A DNA stretch of 64,000 bases, from contig CAMFGY010000014.1 in assembly GCA_945952065.1 (NCBI GenBank), positions 52,513 through 116,512 of the forward strand. Reading direction: 5' to 3'. A model generated the notes under the pieces. The model was not told the DNA's origin and did not search any database. It saw only the letters and a program-made list of their open reading frames with translations. Shown one piece after another: positions 29,241-42,922 of this stretch (within the stretch, counting starts at the first letter, position 1; every line of letters starts with the position of its first letter). The translations under genes and the position numbers were made by a program. The DNA is from an uncultured Burkholderiales bacterium (GTDB lineage Bacteria > Pseudomonadota > Gammaproteobacteria > Burkholderiales > Burkholderiaceae_C).

Positions 29241-29285
29241 GCCCGTGTCAAGGCGTCAAGGGCACCAAGCCGCGCCGACAGGGAC

Positions 29286-29987
29286 TCAGTGCGTATCGTC
29301 GGCTTGGGCCGGCCAAACAATGCTGATCAAGACATCGCTGTGCTGCTCATGCAGCGGGGCGATGCCAGCGCCGACCAGGGCCAAGCGGGTGTAGGTGCCC
29401 TGGCCGAGCTGCTGCTCGAGTTGTGCTCGGATTTTTTGAGTCTGGTGCTCTGCCATCGGTTTGCGCAGCAGTTGCAGGCTCAGTCCATGGCTGTGGGCTT
29501 GCAGGCGCAGCCCCGACAAGGCGTCGGCGTGGGCGCCCACCCATTGCAGGGCGACTTCGCTCAGGGTTCGCGACACAATGCGCGGCAATTCGGGCAGGGT
29601 GCCAACATGCAGCACTGGCAGGGCTTGGACCAAGCGCTGCGCGCTCTGGCTCATTTGTCGGTGCAGGTTCAACAGCAGCTCGTGTTGGCTTTGGGTTTTG
29701 CTCGCCGAGTCGCGAGTCGAGTCTGGCATGGGCTCAGGTGACTGCTGTTGATCGGCCCACAGCAATTGCGAGGTCTCCAAGGCCGATTCGACAAACTGCT
29801 GCGCCCGGCGCTGCGCAAGCCGGCCTCGTTTGGAACTGGGGCGCCCGAGTTGCCCCAGCTGATGCAGGGCCAAAGACAAAGCCTGCGTCAAGTCCTGTTG
29901 CAGACCTTTTGACATGTTGGGTGCGGGCCCTTGCGGGCTGCCCATACGGGTTTGGGCCGAGCTGAACTCTTGCTGCATCGACGGCAT
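29286..29987 (-). CDS. Hypothetical protein, unknown function
   Basis: A 233-residue protein whose start at 29987 is set by AGGGGAG seven bases before ATG; the frame extends 28 codons upstream. It is rich in Gln, Leu, Ser and Arg, mostly helical, with no signal peptide or membrane span. The C-terminal 90 residues (GLRLQAHSHGLSLQLLRK onwards) look the most ordered. Codon use on this strand is GC3-rich and normal for the window, whereas the opposing plus-strand frame is shorter. I do not recognise a family. It converges with riboflavin synthase. Confidence 0.6.
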   Translation of the reverse strand: MPSMQQEFSSAQTRMGSPQGPAPNMSKGLQQDLTQALSLALHQLGQLGRPSSKRGRLAQRRAQQFVESALETSQLLWADQQQSPEPMPDSTRDSASKTQSQHELLLNLHRQMSQSAQRLVQALPVLHVGTLPELPRIVSRTLSEVALQWVGAHADALSGLRLQAHSHGLSLQLLRKPMAEHQTQKIRAQLEQQLGQGTYTRLALVGAGIAPLHEQHSDVLISIVWPAQADDTH

Positions 29988-30316
29988 ATGCGCGCTCCCC
30001 TGAGGCACAGACCACCGCATCGTTGAGGCCAAGCGCAGCAACGGCAGGCAGCCCTGAAACCAGGGGCTCAATGTATCGAGTCGCCGATCGCACTGTCAAT
30101 CGTTATGAATTGCTTTGGATCAAAGAGCCGGCTTGCCTCAGCCCGGCCGCCGCAGGATGCTTGCATGGGCCATGGACAACATGGCTCGCCAAGGTCGAGC
30201 AGCCCAAGGCCGATTTGTTTGATGTGAATTGAACACAAAAGTATGCGGCGCTCCTACACTGCGGAGCCCTTGGCCCTTGCAGGGGCGGTTTGCACCGAGC
30301 CGAGAAGGAGTTGTAC
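29988..30316. other. Divergent intergenic region between two hypothetical genes
   Basis: This stretch of 329 bases has no convincing gene. It contains the dyad TGTG-N7-CACA at 30223-30237, about 80 bases upstream of the plus-strand gene, which could be an operator. No clear sigma-70 promoter is seen in either direction. Confidence 0.45.
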
Positions 30317-30817
30317 GTGGAAGCCTTGATACCGACCTCAAACGCCGTGCAGGCAGAGACTTCGCCCTCATCAAGCTTGCCAGAGTTGCGGAATTGGTGG
30401 GCCCAGGCTTGTGCGGAGCAGGCACAGGCCTTGGACGGCGTGCCGGCCGCGGCCTTGATGGAGCATTGTCTGCAGCGTTTGGCCAATGGGCATCCAGCAG
30501 CTCATCATGAACTGAAGTTTTTGCAAACCTTGATCGGGCGGTGGTTGCATCGCTTGTCGCTTGATATTGCGGCGTTTCCCGAGTCCGCCGTGCCGGTTTT
30601 GTTGGCGCAGAAGACGCAGCTCCAGGCCACGCGGGCCGCGCTAATGCAAATGCAGCAAGCGCTGCAACGCTTGGGTGGCGAGGTGCTCAATTCAGACTTG
30701 AGCCCCGCAGCGGGCCGATCTCTGGCGCAACCGGCGAGCGCATGGTTGCGCCATCGTGCGCCTGTGTTGGCCTGGGCTTCGCGGCATCGGGGCGCCGCGC
30801 ACGTGCCGCGAGACTAA
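30317..30817 (+). CDS. Hypothetical helical protein, unknown function
   Basis: A 166-residue protein read from GTG at 30317 because AAGGAG lies six bases upstream; an ATG frame from 30290 lacks a ribosome site. It is Ala/Leu/Gln-rich and helical (LQATRAALMQMQQALQRLGG), with no signal peptide, membrane span or catalytic motif. It is divergent from another unknown gene, so the two may share a function. I do not recognise a family. Confidence 0.6.
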   Translation: MEALIPTSNAVQAETSPSSSLPELRNWWAQACAEQAQALDGVPAAALMEHCLQRLANGHPAAHHELKFLQTLIGRWLHRLSLDIAAFPESAVPVLLAQKTQLQATRAALMQMQQALQRLGGEVLNSDLSPAAGRSLAQPASAWLRHRAPVLAWASRHRGAAHVPRD

Positions 30818-30882
30818 GGCCGAGCGTCGCTGCACGCCTCTGAGGCGCGTTTGAAAGGGGGCCCGGGCCCGGGTTCGGGATC

Positions 30883-35750
<4,868 letters not shown>

Positions 35751-35839
35751 TGCTTGTCTCCTTGGAACCGTGAGTGTGCCTCAGTGCCTCAAGCTCAAAA
35801 ACAACCGCTGGCCGAAAAGACCGGCCTTCTTGGAATTCA

Positions 35840-37570
35840 TCACACCGCCTGCTGTGCCTGGATCCAGGCATCGACCTTGCGATCCAGCAAGTCCAGCGGC
35901 AGCGCGCCCCCGTCCAAGAGCATGTCGTGATAGGCCCGGATGTCAAAGTCTGGGCCCAAATGCTGCTCCGCACGCCGACGCATGGCCAGCACCCGCAGCT
36001 GCCCGATCTTGTAGGACAGGGCTTGGCCCGGCCAGCCGATGTAGCGATCCACCTCGTTGATGATATCGACCTCGGTCTTGGCCGCATGGGCGCGGAAGTA
36101 GTCGATGGCTTGCTGGCGCGTCCAGCCCAGCGCATGCAGGCCGGTGTCCACCACCAAACGCACGGCGCGCCACATGTCGTAGGTCAGCTGGCCAAAGTGG
36201 GAATAGGGGTCTTGGTAGAGGCCGAGTTCAAAGCCCAGGGTTTCGGCATACAGCGCCCAGCCTTCCAGGTAAGCGTTGTAGCCGGCAAAACGTCGAAACT
36301 TGGGTAGGTCTTGCTGCTCTTGCGCCAGCGCAATCTGCAGATGGTGACCCGGCACCGCTTCATGCACCGTCAGCACCTCGATCTCGTACTTGGGCCGCAT
36401 CTCGGGACGGTAGAGGTTGACGTAGTAATAGCCGGCGCGCAGCCCATCGTCCGAAGGCCCGCTGTAGTAAGCCGCGGTGGTGTTGGGCGCGCTGGTCATG
36501 GGGATGGCGCGCAGGCCGTAGGGCGTGCGCGGCAGCTTGCCAAAGAGTTTGCACAACTCCGGCTCGATCTTTTTGGCGCACAGCACATAGGCGGCGAACA
36601 AGTCTTCGGCGGAGGAGTAATAGAACTGCGGGTCGCTGCGCAAGAAGGCGAAAAACTCCGTCAGGCTGCCGCGGTAGCCCAGGCCTTGCATGACTTGCTT
36701 CATCTCGGCCTGGATGCGGGCCACTTCGTCCAAACCGATTTGGTGAATCTGCTGGGCAGTCAGCTGCGTGGTGGTGTGGAACTCGATGCGGTTTTGGTAG
36801 TAGGCCAAGCCCTCGGGGGTGTCGCTGATGCCGACCGATTCGCGGCAGGCCGGCAAGTATTCGCGCTCAAAGAAGGCCTGGAAGTCTTGGTAAGCGGGCA
36901 CGATGGCCTGCGCGATCAAGGCCTGTGCTTCGGCCTGCAAGCGCGCAACCGCCGCGTTGCCAAAACGTGCTGGCAGCTGCGCGAAGGCGCTGTAAAACGG
37001 GCTCTGCGTCGGATCGGCCAAAACCTCTGCACTCACTTGCATCTGCAACTGCGGCAGCACCCGCTCCATCAGCAGCCGTGGCTGGGTGCGCCTCTCGTGT
37101 GCCGCGCGACGCAGCAACTCTGTGTATTGCGCCAAATAGTTTGGCAAGCCGCGCAGGCGTTGCAGCCACACCTCGACATCGGCCACGCGGTCCAAGGGCA
37201 TGATCTCGGCCAACTCATTCAGGCTTTGCGGCCCCTCGCGGGCGCTGATGGCATAGGCCAGAGGCTGAAACGGCAGCACCGCCAGACGCGCGCGCAACTC
37301 ATGCTCAAAGAGATCGAAGTTCAGCTGCTCCTCGGCAGGCAAGGCTTCACGCGGCAGCGCCAGCAGTCGCGATAGGGCCGCGCGGTTGGCGGCTTCGCTA
37401 GCGGCTTGGGCGGCGGAGCTCAGGTCGGGCCACAAGGCATTGAAGCGAGGGTCACCGATATAGGTGGCGGTGATGGGGTTCTCGGCCAGTTCGCGGTCCC
37501 AGCATTCGGCAAAGAGGGTATGCAGCTGCTGGATGGGGCTTGATGTTTCGGTGCAGGCGTGTGGAGGCAT
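35840..37570 (-). CDS. DUF885-family metallopeptidase-like protein
   Basis: A 576-residue protein of the DUF885 family. It carries HEAVPGHHLQIALAQEQQ near residue 410 and YLEGWALYAETLGFELG downstream, together resembling a zinc-peptidase site (HExxxHH-type with a distal Glu). The segment SAPNTTAAYYSGPSDDG is also typical. No signal peptide is visible, so a cytoplasmic location is likely, although many relatives are exported. The ATG at 37570 was chosen over a TTG two codons upstream. It lies just after gdhB, with 89 bases between, and might be in the same transcript; substrate unknown. Confidence 0.85.
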   Translation of the reverse strand: MPPHACTETSSPIQQLHTLFAECWDRELAENPITATYIGDPRFNALWPDLSSAAQAASEAANRAALSRLLALPREALPAEEQLNFDLFEHELRARLAVLPFQPLAYAISAREGPQSLNELAEIMPLDRVADVEVWLQRLRGLPNYLAQYTELLRRAAHERRTQPRLLMERVLPQLQMQVSAEVLADPTQSPFYSAFAQLPARFGNAAVARLQAEAQALIAQAIVPAYQDFQAFFEREYLPACRESVGISDTPEGLAYYQNRIEFHTTTQLTAQQIHQIGLDEVARIQAEMKQVMQGLGYRGSLTEFFAFLRSDPQFYYSSAEDLFAAYVLCAKKIEPELCKLFGKLPRTPYGLRAIPMTSAPNTTAAYYSGPSDDGLRAGYYYVNLYRPEMRPKYEIEVLTVHEAVPGHHLQIALAQEQQDLPKFRRFAGYNAYLEGWALYAETLGFELGLYQDPYSHFGQLTYDMWRAVRLVVDTGLHALGWTRQQAIDYFRAHAAKTEVDIINEVDRYIGWPGQALSYKIGQLRVLAMRRRAEQHLGPDFDIRAYHDMLLDGGALPLDLLDRKVDAWIQAQQAV

Positions 37571-37666
37571 GAGCAAAAAACGATCGAGGGGCGCGGGCCG
37601 GGTGCTTCACATTTTTTTTCAATCAGGCAACACCTGGCCCCCAGGGCGGACGGCATCATCCTAGGC

Positions 37667-39358
37667 ATGAATCGCCTATCCGTCTATGGGAGCGCGCCGC
37701 CAAGCCGGCGACTGTTGCTTCAGGGTCTGTTGCTGGGCTGGGGCGCGGGCCTGTCGCCGGTTTGGCTTACACCGACCCAAGCCCGCACGCTCGGGTCATC
37801 GCCTGAGAGCTTGAATCCCGAAGAGCGAGCCTTTCATGCGCTGAACCGATTGGGCTTTGGCCCCAGCCCCGCCGATGTGAGCGCGATGCGGCGGCTTGGG
37901 GCCACGAACTGGCTGGAGCAGTTTTTGCGACAGCAGCTGCAGCCCTCGGCCAGCTTGCCGGCTGAGCTGCAAACGCAAATGCAGGGCTTGGAGACATTGA
38001 ATTGGAGCCAGGCGGCCTTGCTGGCACGCTTTCGGCAAGCGCGTGAAGTGGGCAAGCAGGGCAGCAAGGTCAGCCAGCGCGAAGGGCGCAGGAGACCCGA
38101 CATGGGCGCAGCGCCAAGCGAGTCCGCCGACGCGGCCCAAACTGCGCCGTTGAAGAGCGCCGAGCAAAGCCGGCGCGAGTTGATTCGGCCTTTGGTGCTG
38201 GATGCGTCCAAGCACAGGCTCTTGCGCGCCCTGGCCTCACCGGCGCAGCTGGAAGAGGTCTTGGTGGACTTCTGGTTCAACCACTTCAATGTGTACGCCG
38301 GCAAAGGGCCGGTGGGGGCCTTGGTGGGCAGTTATGAGCGCGAGGCGATCCGGCCTTTTGTGTTCGGCAAATTCCGCCAGATGCTGGGCGCCGTGGCCAA
38401 GCATCCGGCCATGCTGATCTATCTCGACAATGCGCAAAGCGTGGCGCCCGACTCCCTGGCCGTGGCGCGCGCCAGTGCACGACGCGCCAGCCAGGGCGAG
38501 GCCGGGCTGCCCCGCGCCACCGGCTTGAATGAAAACTATGCCCGCGAGTTGATGGAGCTGCACACCCTGGGTGTGGACGGCGGCTATACCCAGCGGGATG
38601 TGAGCGAGTTGGCTCGCATCCTCACCGGTTGGACGCTGGACTACCGTGCGGTGCTGCGTGCCAGCCGGGGCGAGTCGGTGGCGGGTGAGCTGTTTGTGTT
38701 TGACGCCACTCGGCATGACCGGGGCAGCAAGCAATGGCTGGGTCGGCAGGTGCAGGCCGCCGGTCAGCAAGAGGGCGAGTTCGCCTTGGATGTGCTGGCT
38801 GCGCACCCAGCAACGGCGCGCCATCTGGCCTTCAAGTTTGCGCAAGCCTTTGTCAGCGATGTGCCGCCGCCCCCCTTGGTCAGCCATTTGGCCGAGCGAT
38901 TCATGCAAAGCCAGGGCGATTTGCGCGTGTTGGTGCAAAGTCTTTTGAATTCTGAGCAGTTCTGGAGCCGCGAGGCGTTTCAGTGCAAGTTCAAAACGCC
39001 GTACCGTTATGTGCTGTCCAGCCTGCGCGCCATGGGCCTGCATTTGGATGATGCGCCGGGTGCTTTGGCCCAGTTGGCTCAAGCCGGCATGCCTTTGTAC
39101 GGCGCCGCCACGCCGGACGGCTACAAAAACACCCGGGAAGCCTGGATGAACCCCGAAGCCTTGGCGCAACGCATGCAATGGGCGCAAGGCCTCAACCGTG
39201 TCGCTCGCAGGGCCGCCGGCGGACGCCTCAGCAGTGAAGAGCTGCAGGCCACCTTGGGGGCGAGCTTGTCCGAGCGCAGCCGTCAGACCTTGGCCAATGA
39301 GCCGGCCGAACTGCGGCTGGCCCTGCTCTTGGGCAGCCCCGACTTCATGCACTTTTGA
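37667..39358 (+). CDS. DUF1800 domain-containing exported protein
   Basis: A 563-residue protein with a hydrophobic export signal after twin arginines (PSRRLLLQGLLLGWGAGLSP), probably Tat-dependent. The body matches DUF1800: FHALNRLGFGPSPADV, FWFNHFNVYAGKGPVG, ENYARELMELHTLGVDGGYT, then RILTGWTLDYR and GLNRVARRAA. The family is very often followed by a DUF1501 gene, as it is here 16 bases downstream; the joint function is unknown. The ATG at 37667 is the first in frame with a credible signal peptide. Confidence 0.9.
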   Translation: MNRLSVYGSAPPSRRLLLQGLLLGWGAGLSPVWLTPTQARTLGSSPESLNPEERAFHALNRLGFGPSPADVSAMRRLGATNWLEQFLRQQLQPSASLPAELQTQMQGLETLNWSQAALLARFRQAREVGKQGSKVSQREGRRRPDMGAAPSESADAAQTAPLKSAEQSRRELIRPLVLDASKHRLLRALASPAQLEEVLVDFWFNHFNVYAGKGPVGALVGSYEREAIRPFVFGKFRQMLGAVAKHPAMLIYLDNAQSVAPDSLAVARASARRASQGEAGLPRATGLNENYARELMELHTLGVDGGYTQRDVSELARILTGWTLDYRAVLRASRGESVAGELFVFDATRHDRGSKQWLGRQVQAAGQQEGEFALDVLAAHPATARHLAFKFAQAFVSDVPPPPLVSHLAERFMQSQGDLRVLVQSLLNSEQFWSREAFQCKFKTPYRYVLSSLRAMGLHLDDAPGALAQLAQAGMPLYGAATPDGYKNTREAWMNPEALAQRMQWAQGLNRVARRAAGGRLSSEELQATLGASLSERSRQTLANEPAELRLALLLGSPDFMHF

Positions 39359-39374
39359 TCGGAGCGCTGCCTTC

Positions 39375-40724
39375 ATGAGTACAAGGCGAGATTTTCTGGG
39401 CCAAGCCTCGGCGCTGTGCGCCCCTCCCAAGATGGCTGCCTTGGCCGTCAGCGCGGGCTGGAGCTTGCGCGCCTGGCCAGCGTCAACTTCTGCGACCAGG
39501 GTTCAGGGCAAGGCCGCGAGTGGAGGCGCGCGCAAGCTGGTGGTGGTGCTGCTGCGCGGCGCCATCGATGGGCTGAGCGTGGTCGTGCCGTTTGAAGACC
39601 GCCATTACCAAGCGGCGCGCAGCGGCATTCGCCTGGCCGGCCCGGGCGAACCGGGCGGCGTGATGCGCTTGAATTCGCAGTTTGGCCTGCACCCGGCTTT
39701 GGCCCCGCTGCTGCCGCACTGGCAACAAGGCCTGCTGAGTTTTGTACATGCCAGTGGATCGCCCGAGCCCAGTCGCTCGCACTTTGATGCGCAAGACTTT
39801 TTTGAGAGCGGCACGCCCGGCGTCAAAAGCACGCCCGACGGCTGGATGAACCGCTTATTGGCCCAGCTGCCCGGGCCGACAAGTCCGACGCGCGCACTCA
39901 GCATGGGCGCAACACCGGCGCGCATCTTCTCGGGCACGGCCTCGGTGGCGAGTTTGGGCCTGGGGCCACGCGCGCTCGACCTCAAGGCCATCGACGACCC
40001 GCGTCTGCAAGCCGGGCTGGCCAAGCTCTATGCCCAAGATCCGGCCTTGTCGCGCAGCCTGCAAGACAGCCGCGAGGGCCGGGCCGAAATGCAGCGCAGC
40101 CTGGCGCAAGCGAGCCAGGACATGGCGCCGCCAACGCCTTCGCGCGACAGCAGTGGCGCGCAAGCCTTGCAGCTCGCCTCGCAAGCTGACCAAGGCGCGG
40201 CCTCGGCGCGAACGTTTGCGACGGATGCGCGCCGCATGGGCCAGCTGATTCGGCGTGACCCGCACACCCAGCTGGCCTTCACCTCGGTGGGCGGCTGGGA
40301 CACCCATGTCAACCAAGGCGGGGCGCAGGGGCAGTTGGCGAATAAATTGGCCAGTTTGGGCGAGGGCCTGGAGGCGCTGGCCCAGGGTTTGGGCGAGGCG
40401 ATGCGTGACACGGTGATCGTGGTTTGCAGTGAATTTGGCCGCACCCTGCGGCAAAACGGCACCGGCGGCACCGACCATGGACGCGGCAATGTGATGTGGA
40501 TCATGGGCGGCCCGGTGGCGGGTGCGCAGGTGTTGGGCGAATGGCCGGGGCTGGATGCTGCGGCGCTGGAGGAGGGGCGTGATCTGGCCGTGACCAGTGA
40601 CTCCAGGCAAGTGTTCGCGGCCTTGCTGCAAAGACACTTGGGACTGTCGCAAGAGCGAGTGGCGGAGGTTTTTCCCCGGCTCAGCGGCAGCTGGTCGGAT
40701 GCTGGGCGGCTGCTGCGAACTTGA
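39375..40724 (+). CDS. DUF1501 domain-containing Tat-exported protein
   Basis: A 449-residue protein beginning MSTRRDFLGQASALCAP, a classic twin-arginine signal. DUF1501 members are alkaline-phosphatase/sulfatase-fold proteins; the core here has KLVVVLLRGAIDGLSVVVP, FVHASGSPEPSRSHFDAQDF, FTSVGGWDTHVNQGG and VVCSEFGRTLRQNGTGGTDH, with His and Asp residues placed as metal ligands. It follows the DUF1800 gene by 16 bases, so the pair is one operon with a shared envelope role that is not established. Confidence 0.9.
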   Translation: MSTRRDFLGQASALCAPPKMAALAVSAGWSLRAWPASTSATRVQGKAASGGARKLVVVLLRGAIDGLSVVVPFEDRHYQAARSGIRLAGPGEPGGVMRLNSQFGLHPALAPLLPHWQQGLLSFVHASGSPEPSRSHFDAQDFFESGTPGVKSTPDGWMNRLLAQLPGPTSPTRALSMGATPARIFSGTASVASLGLGPRALDLKAIDDPRLQAGLAKLYAQDPALSRSLQDSREGRAEMQRSLAQASQDMAPPTPSRDSSGAQALQLASQADQGAASARTFATDARRMGQLIRRDPHTQLAFTSVGGWDTHVNQGGAQGQLANKLASLGEGLEALAQGLGEAMRDTVIVVCSEFGRTLRQNGTGGTDHGRGNVMWIMGGPVAGAQVLGEWPGLDAAALEEGRDLAVTSDSRQVFAALLQRHLGLSQERVAEVFPRLSGSWSDAGRLLRT

Positions 40725-40808
40725 GACTTTTTACCGGCATTCGGTGGCTGGGAAAATCCCTAGCGCAGCCAGCGCAGAAATGAGCAAGCCCTGGCCTAGA
40801 CTGCCCCG

Positions 40809-41819
40809 ATGCAAGACGGATCAGCAAGCAAAACAAACCTTTGGACTCGACGGCATTGCCTGGCCGCGAGCACGGCGCTGGCTTTGTCCGGCCCGGGGGC
40901 TTCATGGGCGCTGGGCAGCGCCACTGCGGGCGCGGAGCCCAGCAGCGCCGCCAGTGCGCAGGCCTCGAGCGGGTCTCGTAAATCATCGTCTCTGATGACG
41001 GTGCGCCACGATATGCAGCCCTTGCAAGGGGAGGAGGCCTCGTTTGCACTGGCCGTGCTGACCCTGCTGCTCAACAAAACGGTGGCCAGCCATGGCCCTT
41101 ATCAATTCGATGCGCTGCCGCCGCGCGACAACATCACCCAAAGCCGCACCATGCTGGAATTGCGCAGCGGTGAGTTGGACGTGGTTGCCAGCATGAATTC
41201 GCGCGAGCGCGAGGCCGATGGCCTGCAGGTGCGCGGTTGTTTGCGGCGGGGCTTGAATGGCATCCGCCTGCCCATTTGTCTGGCAAGCCGGCAGGCGGAG
41301 TTTGAAGGCATTCAATCCCTGGCACAGGCGCGCCAGTTCAGCATTGCACAGGTGGCGCACTGGCCTGACGCCGCAGTCTTGGAGGCCAACGCCTGGCCGA
41401 CGCAGCGCATTCCCAAGCTGTCGATTTTTCAGGCGATGTTGGAGCGACGGCGCTTTGACTTGTTTGCGCTGGCTTCGGACGAGGCCTATGGCATCGTCGA
41501 TGCGCTGCCGAATCTGGTGGTGCTCAAACAGTGGGCGATTGCCTACCCGTCGACCTATGCCTTCATGGTCAGCCACAAGCGACCCGATCTTGCCGCACGC
41601 TTGCGCCAAGGGTGGCGGGCGGTTCAAGCCGACGGCAGCTTTGAAGCCTTGCATGACAAGGCCGTGGGCTGGCAGGTGCGCAAGTCCCATCTGGCCGAGC
41701 GGCGTTGGCTGATCTTGGACAACCCGGATCAGCCGCCCGAGGCCTTGCAGCAGGACCCCAAGCTCTGGCATCCCTTGGTGCGGCAGCGCTTGATTCAGCC
41801 CTTGTTGCGCAAGGCCTGA
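40809..41819 (+). CDS. Exported protein resembling family 3 solute-binding proteins
   Basis: A 336-residue protein with a signal peptide containing twin arginines (NLWTRRHCLAASTALALSG). The mature part has ARQFSIAQVAHWPDAAVLEA and YAFMVSHKRPDLAARLRQGW, reminiscent of periplasmic amino-acid-type binding proteins, but no permease or ATPase of that class lies adjacent. It may be a stand-alone periplasmic sensor or enzyme-like binding protein. It converges on the sugar ABC ATPase gene, with 9 bases between stops. Family call is moderate. Confidence 0.65.
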   Translation: MQDGSASKTNLWTRRHCLAASTALALSGPGASWALGSATAGAEPSSAASAQASSGSRKSSSLMTVRHDMQPLQGEEASFALAVLTLLLNKTVASHGPYQFDALPPRDNITQSRTMLELRSGELDVVASMNSREREADGLQVRGCLRRGLNGIRLPICLASRQAEFEGIQSLAQARQFSIAQVAHWPDAAVLEANAWPTQRIPKLSIFQAMLERRRFDLFALASDEAYGIVDALPNLVVLKQWAIAYPSTYAFMVSHKRPDLAARLRQGWRAVQADGSFEALHDKAVGWQVRKSHLAERRWLILDNPDQPPEALQQDPKLWHPLVRQRLIQPLLRKA

Positions 41820-41828
41820 GCCTTAAGT

Positions 41829-42869
41829 TCAGACCAGGCGCTGTCCGGCGGCGTCAAACCAATGCAGGCGCTGGGCATCGAAGCCAAAACGAACGGCGTC
41901 GCCCGCGGCCAAGCTGGCTTGCCCTGGCAAGACGGCGCAAACCGAGCGTTCGCCGGCCGACATCCACAGCAGATGTTGGTTGCCCAGCGGCTCCACCAGA
42001 TCGACCACGCCTGAGAAGGGCTGCTCGGCCCCGATCAACACATCCTCGGGTCGCACGGCCAGGCTGAGGGCCCCGGCTTTTGCCGCCGGGCCGTCAAGCT
42101 GCAGCGGGCCGGCGCAAAAACGCCCATCGCGCAACTCGCCCGGGAGGTGGTTGATGCCGGGCGAGCCGACAAAGCTGGCCACGCGCAAGCTGCTGGGGCG
42201 TTCGTAGACCTCGGCGGGGCTGCCGATCTGCAAGATCTCGCCCTGGTACATGACCACGATGCGGGTCGCCAGGGTCATGGCCTCCACTTGGTCGTGGGTC
42301 ACATAAATCATGGTGTTGCCCAGGCGTGCATGCAGCTGTTTGAGCTCGCGGCGCAGCTCGGTGCGCAGCTTGGCGTCGAGGTTGGACAGCGGCTCATCCA
42401 GCAGCAGCAAGTCGGCTTCACGCACCAAGGCGCGGCCGATGGCAACGCGTTGGCGTTGGCCGCCCGAGAGCTGCGCGGGGCGGCGCTCCAGCAAGGGCTC
42501 CAGCTGCAGCATCGCAGCAGCTTTGGCAATGCGACGGTCCTTTTCCTCTTTGGGCAAGCCCGCCATGCGCAGCGGGAAGCCCAGGTTGTCGCGCACGCTC
42601 ATGTGCGGGTACAGGGCATAACTTTGAAACACCATGCCCAGGCCGCGCTCGCTGGGCGGGGCCGTGCTCATGTCTTTGCCGCCGATCAAGAGCCGCCCGC
42701 CGCTGATGGGGTTGAGGCCGGCGATGCTGTGCAAAAGTGTGGACTTGCCGCAGCCCGAGGGGCCCAGCAGCACCAAAAATTCGCCGGCCTGGACCTCGAG
42801 ATTGAGCCTTTGGATGACCTCATTGCCGCCGAAACAGATGTTCAGGTCTTGGATCAGAACGTGGCTCAA
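41829..42869 (-). CDS. Sugar ABC transporter ATP-binding protein (MalK/UgpC/MsmX type)
   Basis: A 346-residue ATPase. Walker A is LLGPSGCGKSTLLHSIAGLN, the Q-loop VFQSYALYPHMSVRDNL, the signature QLSGGQRQRVAIGRALVR, Walker B LLLLDEPLSNLD, and the switch His is in YVTHDQVEAMTLA. A C-terminal TOBE regulatory region (LSLAVRPEDVLIGAE) is present. It energises sugar import with the MalF/MalG-type permeases encoded upstream on the same strand. It is the last gene of the putative beta-glucan operon, 53 bases after GH16. Confidence 0.93.
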   Translation of the reverse strand: MSHVLIQDLNICFGGNEVIQRLNLEVQAGEFLVLLGPSGCGKSTLLHSIAGLNPISGGRLLIGGKDMSTAPPSERGLGMVFQSYALYPHMSVRDNLGFPLRMAGLPKEEKDRRIAKAAAMLQLEPLLERRPAQLSGGQRQRVAIGRALVREADLLLLDEPLSNLDAKLRTELRRELKQLHARLGNTMIYVTHDQVEAMTLATRIVVMYQGEILQIGSPAEVYERPSSLRVASFVGSPGINHLPGELRDGRFCAGPLQLDGPAAKAGALSLAVRPEDVLIGAEQPFSGVVDLVEPLGNQHLLWMSAGERSVCAVLPGQASLAAGDAVRFGFDAQRLHWFDAAGQRLV

Positions 42870-42922
42870 TTCATACCCCTTGTTTGAGCTTTGATTGGAA
42901 AGGCGTGTTTGGCGCTTGCCAC

